NCBI RefSeq assembly: GCF_024166365.1
Contig: NC_064830.1
Location: 91,566,968 to 91,630,967, forward strand
Direction of reading: 5' to 3'
Source: Elephas maximus indicus
Lineage: Eukaryota > Chordata > Mammalia > Proboscidea > Elephantidae
DNA: 64,000 nucleotides
The translations under genes and the position numbers were made by a program. Within the stretch, counting starts at the first letter, position 1. Every line of letters begins with the position of its first letter. The notes under the pieces are model-generated. The model saw nothing but the letters and a program-made list of their open reading frames with translations, ran no database searches and was not told the origin of the DNA. Below, in pieces: positions 29,150 through 60,326 of this stretch.

Positions 29150-30180
29150 GAAACTGAAAGCCTGACCCATTGAGGCTTTGTAACACTCTAGGCTGATATC
29201 CCCATTTGGGGCCAGTCAAGTTGAACCTGGCAAGGTGGGAAAAAGCTAAAAGTCTTTGCTAGTCAAATGGGAATTCAAGAGCACAGCCAGTCTGGCCCTA
29301 GCAGAATCTTGGTGTTGCAAAGACATGGATCAGTGGGGTCCTCAGTTCGCAGAGGTTCCTCTAAATGCCTGAGCCTAGTTCACTGATGGTTTAGCTAAGT
29401 TGAAATTGATGGTGTCCATATTGGGCTGCTGCTGTGGAAAACTGAAAGCCGACATTGTTGCTCTGCTCAGTAGACAGAACTCAAGGTTGTTCTCATAAGC
29501 CTGGCCAATACTCCCCCTGACAAACCTTGCTGCATTTTACTGAACTGGGCTGTTGCCAGTGGTCTAGCTGGTCGACCACTTGGAAGACTACAGAAAGGCA
29601 AATTGAAGACACCCGCTTGAGGGCTGTGAACTGTGGAAACAAATCTTTGCTGCTAATCTGACAGTTGGGTCAGTCATGTAGATGCCCATGGTAGGGGCCT
29701 GTTCTCTGCTGAGACTGACGGGTACCAAGCTGTTGATCAATCCTGCACTGCCCAGAAGCCACATTGCATAAGACCTTCCCCCTCCCCCTCCTGCTCCTGG
29801 TAAATTGACTATATAGGACCTTTGACGCCCTCTAGGGGCTACTCTTGGTGCCTCACCTCTGTTCACACTTCTTTAGGTTGTGGTGTCCCTGTTCCAGTCC
29901 TATCAGCTGACTCAGGCCACATCATGATTGGCCCTTGAAACTACTCTTTTATGCTTTAGGCTTTCCAGATCCTCTCCAATCTGATAATGGTACACCTTTT
30001 TTTTTTTTTTTTTTGCAAAGGCCGCCCAATAATGGCCAATTGTCAAGTTATGTGATAGACATTCCACACTCCCTACCATCTACAGCATCTAGTTGCCAAG
30101 TGCTGGAACGGCCTCCTCTAAAATCAGCTCTACTTCCCTCATCTCCTTCTGCTCTGATCTAGTAGGATGATCTAGTCACT
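29150..30180 (+). mobile_element. Endogenous retrovirus pol fossil (RNase H and integrase remnants)
   Basis: Plus-strand translation shows remnants in the order expected for a retroviral pol gene: an RNase H-like FTDG motif near 29,380 and an integrase core-like stretch around 29,800-30,150. The element is ERV-class, perhaps ERVL-like, ancient and heavily broken. I found no confident gag, env or paired LTRs of the same orientation. The downstream stretch to about 31,050 may belong to it but shows nothing I can identify. Confidence 0.6.
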
Positions 30181-31069
30181 GAATGCCACTGTCCCCCAAG
30201 AGAGGGGCCACCTCATCTCCTCTTGGCCACCTCTTGGGTAATGATCAAGATGAAAGAGGTGATAGATTATACTTATTTTGAGAATTTAGAATTCCGCCCT
30301 GACTGTTCCTCAGTATGATGCATCTTTTTTTCCCTAATGGCTATGCCAGGCCAACCTTAGTACACCCTCTGGGTGCAGCCTAGTCAAAAGCGGGCTTAGG
30401 GAATTCAGGCTTAATTCTGATTCTGCCACGGGTATTCTCTTGTTGGATTGATGTGGTCCTAGATCATGAAGACAATGACCACTTGATTGAGTACACTACT
30501 CTCCAGGTCCCCCCAAAGTGGTCTACATATGTCAAGGTGGGGGATATAATGGGTCTTTATAAATTTTGTAAAAATGCCCTTGTCTCACACACACAAATCA
30601 GGGATGACTGGAGAAAAAATTAGGATCAATTGATGCTCTCTTTATCCTCTAGATCCAGCACTGCAGCAGGGCAAAACCATCAGATGGTCTGTCTGAGTCA
30701 CACTGGGTTTGTCATCCTTGTCCATGTGCTCGAAAACAGAAAAAAATCATGCGGAGCAGCCAGTCCTGGGCTATTCTTCTGTGTCTGGTGCTGTAAATGG
30801 AAACCCCTGAATGTGGTCCCTCCCTTCACATGTGGACAGATACTGGACCGGCACAACCTTGTTGCGAACTGACTGATATGGATTCATATGCTTCTCCTGC
30901 TGTCCAAGAGTCCTTGGGTCAGCAAATCCTATTGGCTCTACCTTCAAAATCTATCCTGACTTCAAGCAGACTCACAGGACTGCTGAGTAGGTTGTGCAGG
31001 TTGTACCCTGTCAAAGGCAGTTGGGTGAAGGGGTAGGTGGAAACTGAAATCCAGCCTAAGCTCCAGAGT

Positions 31070-31730
31070 GGATGCCTTCTTCTAATGTCCATGAAGGCAT
31101 GTGGATAACTGGTCATCTCCTTATTTCCACTTCTGTTGTCCTTGACCAAACTACCAGCACCTCTTACCTGGATTATAACAATAGCTTTTTACATGCTTCT
31201 TCTGCCTTTGCCCCCTACACTCTAATCTCCACACATCAGCCTGGTGATCCTTTAAAACCTTAAGTCAAATCATGTTATGCCTCTGTTCAAACGTCTTTTT
31301 TTTTTTTTTCTACTTCACTCGGACTGAAAGCCAAAGTCTTTATAATGGCCTACAAGGCATCACATTACCTAACCCTGTCACCTCTCTGACTTCATGTCCT
31401 ATTATTCTCTCTCTCATTCACACTGCTCCAGCCATTGACTTTCTTGTTATTCCTGAAATATACCATACATTGTCTTGGCTCAAGACCTTTGCACTTGTCC
31501 CCTTTGTTTGGAACATTCTTCCCATGAGCTATCATCATGCCTTGCTTCCTCGCTCCATTCAGGTCCCTGTTCACTTTACGTGAGAAGTTTTCCATGTAAA
31601 ATAGCACCCCTCTAGATCAGCTCCACAAGGTCAAAACTTTGTTTTGTTCAGTACTGTATCTCCACCATTTAAAACTGTGCCTGCCACGTAGTAAGCACTC
31701 CTAAATATTTGTTGAATAAATGACTAATGG
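31070..31730 (+). repeat. L2 LINE 3' part
   Basis: L2 in plus orientation: 'ccttgaccaaactaccag', 'atggcctacaaggcatcacat', 'tttgcacttgtcccctttgtt', and the L2 3' end 'agtaagcactcctaaatattt'. Confidence 0.65.
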
Positions 31731-33200
31731 ATAACCACTGACCCAAAAGAGGTACAATTTCTTGGCAACACCACAGGCTCAAAGCAATCAGTGACCCAGT
31801 CTTGGCTCTCTCTGAGCAGATCCTCTGCTCTGTTCCCCACCAGCAGGATTCCTGTCCTTTCCATAGTCACCCTGTGGATGGACAAGTTACCAAAACAACA
31901 AAGTGATGCGTTGAATTTAGTTTTGTTTTAAGGTAGGAAGAGAACCTAAGGATGACTGTCTTAACACCAAAATTTCAACTTGAGTTTTTTGTCGTTTTTA
32001 AAAATACAGTGCAGTTTTAAGAAATGCCCAGTAAGCTTACTTCTGAAGCATGTATTATCAACTGGTTCAGTTTCAAAGTCATCCTTAAATTCCCCCAATA
32101 ACCACTGTTTTATGAGTTGAATAATGTTTCCAGAGCATTTGAAACAAAGACAAAGGAGTGCTTTAATGTGTGAAACAACACAGCTGTGAACTTTATTAAC
32201 ACTACAATAATTCTTGTCTTTTTTTTTTTAACTTTTCAATGTAGCCGTCTACCATTTTAAAAAGAAAACCATTTTTCTGAGCTTATTTTTCCTAAGTGAG
32301 GCATATATGATTTTCTTCAACAACCCTCTCAGTTGATGGGCACCTGGGTGTGGGGTGTTACTCACTGTGGATTAGAGGGGAAAAAACTCTTTCCTAATTT
32401 CCCCTTGGCCAGAAGACTCCTCTCCCTGCAGGATTTCTCAGTCTCCTTCCTTTGAAGGTTCTTGCCCTTCAAATTCCTTTCTTCCAGACTCCTAAATGAA
32501 GAGATTGACCAATGATGCAAGTCACCATTATCACCAGAACACATTTCCTGGTACCTGCTGGTTCTGGGCCCTAGACTGGGCTCTGCAGGATCACAAAACA
32601 GGCACCTGACAGGATCTCTGTCTTCTAGGAGCTTACACTTTGGGTTGGGGTATGGATGCACACTAGAAGTGCCAGCTAGACAGGGGCAGCTGTGTATACA
32701 ATTTGCATGAGCGTAGGAGTGGGCTGGAGTGGGTTGGGAGGTTTGCCAGGTGAGTTTTTCACAGACTGCAGGGGATGGCGGGTAGAAGGAAGTTGGGTTT
32801 TGAAAAAATGTGGTACCAATATCTGGAAGAAGGCAAGATAGCACATGCATTTAGCACCACTTGAGACCCGGTTCCGCCCCTATTTATTCATGCAAAAAGT
32901 ACTTAAATGCCTCTGTGTCAGATATTGTGTTGGTTATACACGGGGATCACGGGAATACCAGTGATGAACAAACCCTTGGGTGGGGGTGAGTTGGGCATGT
33001 GGGAGGAATGTGGCTAAAGCACAGGACCAAGGGATAGAAAAGTATGAGGTGAAGGTAGACCGGCAGGTGGGGATCAGATCACGCAGGTCCTTGCGTTTGG
33101 TGGTTAGGTGTTTGGATTGTATCCAGAGGGCAATAACATGACATTTAATTCATTTTCCAACAGCCTTAAGAACTAGGTGTTCTTATCTCAATTTTACTCA
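31731..33200. other. Spacer before COPS6, no gene seen
   Basis: No gene recognised. A short L2-like relic lies at 33,010-33,150 ('gtttggattgtatccagagg'). Confidence 0.4.
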
Positions 33201-33239
33201 AGGTCACCAGCGGAGAGAGATGGGGGCAGGGTCTATGAA

Positions 33240-36584
<3,345 letters not shown>

Positions 36585-36678
36585 TGAGCCAGTACTTGAA
36601 GGATGCTGCACAGGGGTCAGGCAACTGTCCCAAAGGGGAGGGGAGCTACACTCCCTTTCAAGAAACCTCTGTGTCATT

Positions 36679-36684
36679 AATAAA
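36679..36684 (+). terminator. COPS6: COPS6 polyadenylation signal
   Basis: AATAAA 95 bp after the COPS6 stop codon, followed by GT-rich text 'ccagtggctgtgtcc'. Confidence 0.8.
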
Positions 36685-36699
36685 AAGGGAGCAGCCCCT

Positions 36700-37890
36700 C
36701 AGCACCCATTCCAGTGGCTGTGTCCTCTCTGTTAGGCACCACACAGGTTTCTCAGCTTAGATCTTAAACAAGGCTCTTCATTCCAGCCTTGCTTACAGAG
36801 GCACAAATCCCTTTTAATCATCAGCTCTTGACAACCTTCAGTGACGGGAGTTCACTGCCACTTGAAGTGACCCATGCTCGGTCAGATGGACATTTATATC
36901 GAGCCAAAGACTGCCTGCTTCCACCTAAGCGATATTCTTTTAAGTCACCCTATGACATCAACGTACATAGGCCAACCCTATAAATGTGATAAAGGACTAA
37001 TTTTCCAAGCTAAATTAATTTCTTTAATCCACTGTTTTTTACAGAAGGGGGGCAGATATGTTATTAAGCACATTTTAACTCTTATTAGGGACAACTCAGC
37101 CTGGGTCCTTGTGGACATTGTGAAGTGCAAAGAGGGGGTTTCTCAATTATTGCTGACATATTGAATGCTTTCTGTACTGATACATGTGCTTACCCATATG
37201 AGCTCACTCTGAGGCTGAAGTATTACTACCCATAATTTGGAGGTAAGGAAGTGTTCTGAAAGACTGGCGCAGTGGTTAACAGCTTGGCTGCTAACCAAAA
37301 GGTTGGCAGTTCAAATACACCAGCTGTTCCTTGGAAACCCTATAGGACAGTTCTACCATATTCTGTAGGGTTGCTATGAGTTGGAATTGACTGGTACCAG
37401 GCATCACATTTCCACGTGCCACCTTCTAGTCCCCTTAATCTCAGCACCCCCTAAAAAGGGCCTGGAGTAGGAGCTGGAGACTGGGAATAAAAACATGTCT
37501 GATGGAACTATTAAAGAGATGGAAAAAACTATTAAAGAGATGGAAAAGGGGAAAGGTTGCCTTTGTGTTTCAGGCTGGCTCTGTTCCCTAGAGCCTGGTA
37601 AGAGTGATTGGCACATAGAAGAAGGCTCAGTGAGTGAGAGCGGAGTTAAAACAGGCGGGAGAGCTCAAAAAGTGGAGTGATCCAGCCCGCATGTCATCTT
37701 TGTATAGCAGGGACTTCCTGGCTGCATCCTCAGTGTCTCCGTCAGTGCCTGGCATGCAGGATAGGTACTTAGTAGTTTTACTGAATGAGTGGAAAAGCAG
37801 CAGCATAAGATACATGGTATGAATCCAGAAGGCCCACAAAACCTTGTTTTAACAGAAGGTGGGCCCAAGTTAGGAGGTGGTGATCTGTAA
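36700..37890. other. Spacer between COPS6 and MCM7
   Basis: Contains a probable ancient repeat (36,830-36,960, 'atttatatcgagccaaagactgcc'), an AfroSINE (37,262-37,398) and a perfect 21-bp tandem duplication at 37,506-37,547. No gene is supported. Confidence 0.5.
37262..37398 (+). mobile_element. AfroSINE, short form, 5'-eroded
   Basis: Plus copy: 'ctggcgcagtggttaacagc', 'ggcagttcaaatacaccag', 'gctatgagttggaattgact'. The first bases are missing and it is diverged. Confidence 0.88.
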
Positions 37891-37896
37891 ACAATT

Positions 37897-37902
37897 TTTA
37901 TT
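37897..37902 (-). terminator. MCM7: MCM7 polyadenylation signal
   Basis: AATAAA on minus, 143 bp after the MCM7 stop codon. Confidence 0.75.
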
Positions 37903-38045
37903 AGCAAAAGGAGTAAAACCAACCAAGTACAGCACTGGAGAAAGGGGCTACTTCTCCTTTCCCCTCAAGGGCATCATTCAGCCTTTTAGAGGAGGAGGCT
38001 AGCATGGTATGCACAGTAGACCCCAATGTCTCAAGAAGGTTGGAA

Positions 38046-50039
<11,994 letters not shown>

Positions 50040-50219
50040 GTGTCCCCAAATGAGGACACTGTCAACAGGAAAATGATGATGTCTGCTTTTCCAGCCTTCT
50101 GGCCCGCGGGTCTGGGATGGAAGTCCTGGGACCAGGAAGCCGGGAGGGCTTGACAGGCTTAACCCTTACATGGTATCTGACACAGGAAGACTGAGGTGGA
50201 TCAGAACTTACAAATCAAA

Positions 50220-50225
50220 CTTTTA
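50220..50225 (-). terminator. TAF6: TAF6 polyadenylation signal
   Basis: AATAAA on minus (plus 'tttatt' in 'acttttattctg') 140 bp beyond the TAF6 stop. TAF6 transcripts would end near 50,200, within about 160 bp of the AP4M1 stop codon. Confidence 0.75.
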
Positions 50226-50365
50226 TTCTGAGGAACTAACTGTACAATATCTAAAAAGAAAATTACGTGGGAGAAGTAGACTTACTACTTCCTTCCCCCC
50301 AACGTGTATGTGTGTTTGTGTATAAACCAGCGGGAGAGAAGATGGTCAGCAGATGTGTGACAGCA

Positions 50366-55406
<5,041 letters not shown>

Positions 55407-55450
55407 TTACTGAGCTCTAATCCTAAGCCAGGCACTGTAAAGTGAGGTAC

Positions 55451-55663
55451 CAAAACCAAAACCTACTGCCATGGAGTCAATTCTGACTCATAGTGACCCC
55501 ACAGGACAGAGTAGAACAGCTCCATGGGTTTCTTTCCAAGGCTGTAATTTTTACAGAAGCAGACTGCCACATCTTTCTCCTTCAGGGCAGTTGGTGGATT
55601 CAAACCGTTGACCTTCCAGTTAGCAGCTGAGTGCTTAACCACGGTGTCAACAGGGCTCCTCAC
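55451..55663 (-). mobile_element. AfroSINE, long form, with exact target-site duplication
   Basis: Minus copy in the TAF6 5' intron, flanked by an exact 11-bp repeat 'aagtgaggtac' at 55,440-55,450 and 55,664-55,674. Retains the middle segment ('cagaagcagactgccacatc'). Confidence 0.93.
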
Positions 55664-56299
55664 AAGTGAGGTACAATAGACGAATACGGACCTAAATTTA
55701 AAGCACAGCTCTACCACCATCTGGCTGTGTTGCTTAAGCAAATGACTTAAATCCTCTCAGCTTTGGTTTTCTTCTCTGTAAAGTGTGGCTAATGCCTTTT
55801 TCCCTAAGGTTGTTACGCATGCACCTCATCTCCCCTGCCCCTTCTCACACCATCCTTCGTGCTTAACAAAAATACGACACTGCTTAAACACCACTCTCCC
55901 ACTCTGAGCCTACAGAGCCGTACAACTGAACATGACGAGAAAACCACACAACCTCGCTGGTGAGTTCTCACTTTAAATTTATGACCATGAACTTCAAATG
56001 AGTTCTTACTGCTGCCAGACAATCACATTATACTTCTACAGGGCACTCACTCTCCCACTGTCCTGCTGACACCTTTCCTGATCCTCTCAAACCTCCAGCA
56101 CCTTTTTCTCCATCCTAACTTTCACCCATCAGAAGAGAACCTCCAGACGCTCACCACGTCTACCTACCTACCAGCACCTGCATCCACATACTCTGCCTTC
56201 CCACCTGGTAGTGAGGAACTGTTCATGCCCTTCGCCAACTCATACTGTCCTAGCATTTCTCCCATCTTTCTGCATCATCATTACCTTCTCAATCTACTG

Positions 56300-57716
56300 A
56301 ATCTACTGAATCACTACTGGAACACTAATACACTGCTGCTGGGAATGTCAAATGGCACAACCACTTTGGAGATCGATCTGGCGCTTCCTTAAAAAGCCAG
56401 AAATAGAACTCCCATACGATCCAGTAATCCCACTCCTGGGAAAATATCCTAGAGAAATAAGAGCCTTTACATGAACAGATATATGCACACCCACGTTTCA
56501 TTGCAGCACTGTTTACAATAGCAAAAAGATGGAAGCAACCAAGGTGCCCATCAACGGATGAATGGATAAATTATGGTATATCACAGAATGGAATACTATG
56601 GATCGATAATGAACAATGATGAATCTGTGAAACATTTCATAACATGGAGGAATCTGGAAGGCATTATGCTGAATGAGATTAGTCAGTTGCAAAAGGACAA
56701 ATATTGTACGAAACCACTATTATAAGAGCTCGAAAAATAGTTTAAACAGAGAACATTCTTTGATGGTTATTAGAGTGAGAAGGGAGAAAGGGAGAGGGGT
56801 TTTCACTAATTAGATAAAATAGCAGATAAGAATTATTTTAGGTGAAGGAAAAGACAACACACAATACAAGAGAGATCAGCACAACTGGACTAAACGAAAA
56901 GCAATTTCCTGAATAAGCTGAACACTTTGAAGGCTAGCGTAGCAGGAGCGGGGGTTTGGGGACCATGGTTTCAGAGGACATCTAAGTCAACTGGCATAAT
57001 AAAATCTATTAAGAAAACATCCTGCATCCCACTTTGGAGAATGGCAGCTGGGGTCTTAAACACTAGCAAGCAGCCATCTAAGATGCATTGATTGGTCTCA
57101 ACCCACATGGAGCAAAGGAGAATGAAGAACACCAAAGACACAAGGTAATTATGAGCCCAAGTGACAGAAAGGGCCATATAAACCAGAGACTACATCAGCC
57201 TGAGACCAGAAGAACTAGATGGTGCCCAGCTACAACCGATGACTGCCCTGACAGGGAACACAACAGAGAATCCCTGAGGGAGCAGGAGAGCAGTGGGATG
57301 AAGACCTCAAAGTCTCATAAGAAGACCAGATTTAATGGTCTGACTGAGATTAGAAGGACCCCAGAGGTCATGGTCCTTCTGTTAACCCAAGACAGGAACC
57401 ATGCCAAAAGCCAACTCTTCAGACATGGATTGGACTGGACTATAGGACAGAAAATGATACTGGTGAAGCATGAGCTTCTTGGATCAAGTAGACACATGAG
57501 ATGTTGGGGGCAGCTCCTCTCTGGAGAAGAGAGGAGAGGGCAGAGGGGGTCAGAAGCTGGCTGAATGGATACGAAAATAGAGTGGAGGGAAGGATTGTGC
57601 TGTCTCATTACAGAGAGAGCAACGAGGAGTATATAACAAAGCGTATATAAGTTTTTGTATGAAAGACTGACTTGGTTTGTTAACTTTCACTTAAAGCACA
57701 CACACAAAAAAAAAAA
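56300..57716 (+). mobile_element. L1 LINE, 3' part (elephant type)
   Basis: 5'-truncated L1, antisense to TAF6. It starts within the end of ORF2 ('ctgctgctgggaatgtcaaatgg', 'tgaatggataaattatggtat', 'aatgagattagtcagttgc') and continues through a long 3' UTR ending 'ttgttaactttcacttaaagc' and an A-rich tail at 57,705-57,716. The 3' end matches the fragment at 19,046-19,190 in reverse. It is not intact and cannot move. Confidence 0.88.
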
Positions 57717-57719
57717 CCT

Positions 57720-58990
57720 CCTTGAAAGAGTTGACTTTGAACTCCTTTCTAATTCCTTTCCTTTCCTTCTTATACCCACTGCAGGCTTTTGCCCCCACTA
57801 TGTCCCTGAAACTGCTCTTGTCAAGGTCACCAACGATTCCACATCACTAACTCCAAGGTTCTCACCTTACTTGACCTCTCAGCAGTATACAGTTGACCAC
57901 TGCCTTCTTCTGAAAATACTTTTCTTCACTTGACTGCCAGACTACCTGCACTCGGTTTTCCTCCTACCTCACTGGCTACTCCCTTGCTGTTTCCTTTACT
58001 GGTTTTTCCTTTTCTGTCTGCTTAATTTTGGAGTGTCCTGGGCTCAGTCCTTGGTCTTCTTCTCTAGCTACATTTACTTCTCTGGTGATCTCAACCACTT
58101 CTATGGGGCAAACTTATATCCCCAGCCCAGATCTTTCTCCCCAATTCTAGACTTGTATACTCAACTGCCTCCTCAAAAGCTCCACTAAAACTGAACTCCT
58201 GATCTCTACCCACCTGTTCCAGGCTCAGCTTTCCTAATCTTCACTTACAGCAGTGCCGTCCATGCAGGCACTCAATCTTTATCTGAACCCTCACATCGGA
58301 CCCACTCTGATTCCCCCACTTCCAACATCTTGGCCCACGTCACCATCATCTCTTCCCAGGATATCTTCAAAAACTTCTTAACAAGGTCTCCCAGCTTCTA
58401 CCCTCACCTACCTACATCTATTCCTAATAACTATTCCTAATAGCCAACATAATTCCATCTAATGTAAACCCCATCATGTCATTTATCTGCTCAAAATATT
58501 GTAATGGCTCCCCATTTGCCTTATAGTAAAATCCAAAATGCTTATAATGGCCCACAGGGGCTTTTATGGTTTGCCCCATCCTCATTTTATCTCTGACTTC
58601 CTTTCTTTCCCTTTTCCACCTCCAGCCACACTGTCCTCTTTGCTGTTTTTTGAAGCTGCCAGGCATACTCTTGATTTATAGTCTTTGCTCTGTTCCTTTG
58701 GCCTGGAATGCTCTCCCCAAGATATCTGCTTGGCTGCCTACTGTGACCACTCTATTTAACATTCCATCCCACCCTCATTCTGCTCTACTTTGTTCCTCCC
58801 CTCCCCCCCCCCGCCAGCATTTAACATCTAATATATTCTATAATTTCTTATTGTTTACTACCACCATGTGAGCTCCATGAGGACAGGGATATTTGTCTGT
58901 TATGTTCACTGATGTATTCCAAGAGCCCAGGCAATGACTAAGGCAAGGTAGACCCTCAATAAATATTTGAATGAATTGTAAGGCTTAGAG
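57720..58990 (+). repeat. L2 LINE remnant
   Basis: Plus L2: 'gtcaaggtcaccaacgattcc', 'ttgctgtttcctttactgg', 'cttataatggcccacaggggc', 'gaggacagggatatttgtctg', ending 'ctcaataaatatttgaatgaa'. A C-run lies at 58,801-58,812. Confidence 0.65.
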
Positions 58991-59908
58991 ATGTTTGTAT
59001 ATACCACGTAGGTGTTCAATAAATACTCGGCATCACTACTGCCAAGATGAATAAGATACAGGCCCAAGCTTGGAATCTACTCTGTGATCAAAAGTAGTAT
59101 ACTTGGAGCTGTACATTAGGAAGATACAGGTCAATAGTGTTCAGCACCGACTTGGGGGGCAGGGGAGCGTGAAGGAGGACTGGAGACGGGGAAGGTGCAA
59201 GACGCAGGAGAATTTGGCTCTTCTCAAACCATCCCAGGTCTCCTCTCCCATTTTATAGCTACATTTTTATGTACCTGTAGGGAACACATTTATTCAACAC
59301 ATATGCTGTGCCTGGTGCTGGGTACACAAGAATTCCTATCAATCCTCCAACATCCAGCGGTACTCACCTCCCCTCAGCGAAGCCACCCCACTCCCCAACA
59401 GAACTAATCACTCCCCCGCCGTTGTCCCCAGAATCTGGTCCTTTTCAGGACGTTTCCCACTGGAGGTTGACTACGTATCTGTCTTTCTGCTACCCCCGCA
59501 TTGGGCCCTATAGATACAGGTGTGCAATGAGGGCTCATAAAACTCCCTACAGCCTCAGAAGCCCCTCAGATCAGTGGAGGCACTGGGAAGGCTTCCCAGA
59601 GGGCTGGCTTGACCTACGTCTTCCAGGCTGTGTAGTTTTCCCAGCAGAGAAAGTGGGGGGAAGGCCCCCAGGCAATGGGTACAGTGCGAGCAAAGGCTCA
59701 GAGAGCCCACCCCATCTCCCCCAACATCCTTCAATGCAAACACACACACGGGGGTCCCCACGCGCAGGGACACACAACCAACCGTCCTCTTGCCGGTCCC
59801 CACAAGGGACCTTTTGGGGGTCTTGTCCCTGGTATCACTCAGACCCACCCCCGCCAGCCGAGCGTCCAAGCCTGCAAAGTCTCTCACCGCCGCCAAAGCG
59901 CCGCTCAC

Positions 59909-59960
59909 CCGGCGCTGGGCGCCATGTTGGGCCCGCCCCCTCTAGGGAGCAGGTCCGGGC
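59909..59960 (-). other. TAF6: Probable TAF6 non-coding exon 1
   Basis: On minus a GC-rich segment ends in a good donor ('cgccgg' then 'gtgagc', plus 59,903-59,908). It is in the right place for TAF6 exon 1. The upstream boundary is a guess. Confidence 0.5.
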
Positions 59961-60326
59961 AGAGGACAACAATACACGGCCCCTCCGCGGAGCTGGAACG
60001 AGTCCCCTAGCCTTACGTCCTGAAATGATATAAAAACACTGTTTCTAAATATGTGGGAAGGAGTACTCTCTCCCGTCCCAATTACTCTGATTTATTCCTT
60101 CACTACCCGTCGGCCAGGACCTTCAGGAGGCGCCACCAAACCTGGGCGGGGAAGCCCAGAAGTACGTAAGGCCCCGCCTCCTTCGGTGGGCACTGCGCAC
60201 GCGCTCGAGCTGCTAGGCTGGATTTCCAGCAGCCGTCCACCCCTCCCTCTGAATTTAAAGGGCCCGCTGCCTTGCAAAAGTTGGTTCGGAAATAGAAGAA
60301 TGGTTGTTCGTGGACCGCACTTTGTC
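59909..60326. promoter_or_regulatory. Divergent CpG-rich promoter, TAF6 / CNPY4
   Basis: GC-rich region between the proposed TAF6 exon 1 and CNPY4 start. An NRF1-like 'tgcgcacgcgc' lies at 60,194-60,204, 133 bp before the CNPY4 ATG. No TATA box. Confidence 0.65.

Noticed and set aside
32362-32850. 162-codon minus open frame upstream of COPS6
   Set aside because: No homology I recognise and no promoter, splice or poly(A) signs; consistent with chance.
59308-60033. 241-codon plus open frame near the TAF6/CNPY4 island
   Set aside because: Overlaps an intron end and a CpG promoter, low-complexity proline/serine-rich product, no recognisable domain and no splice support.
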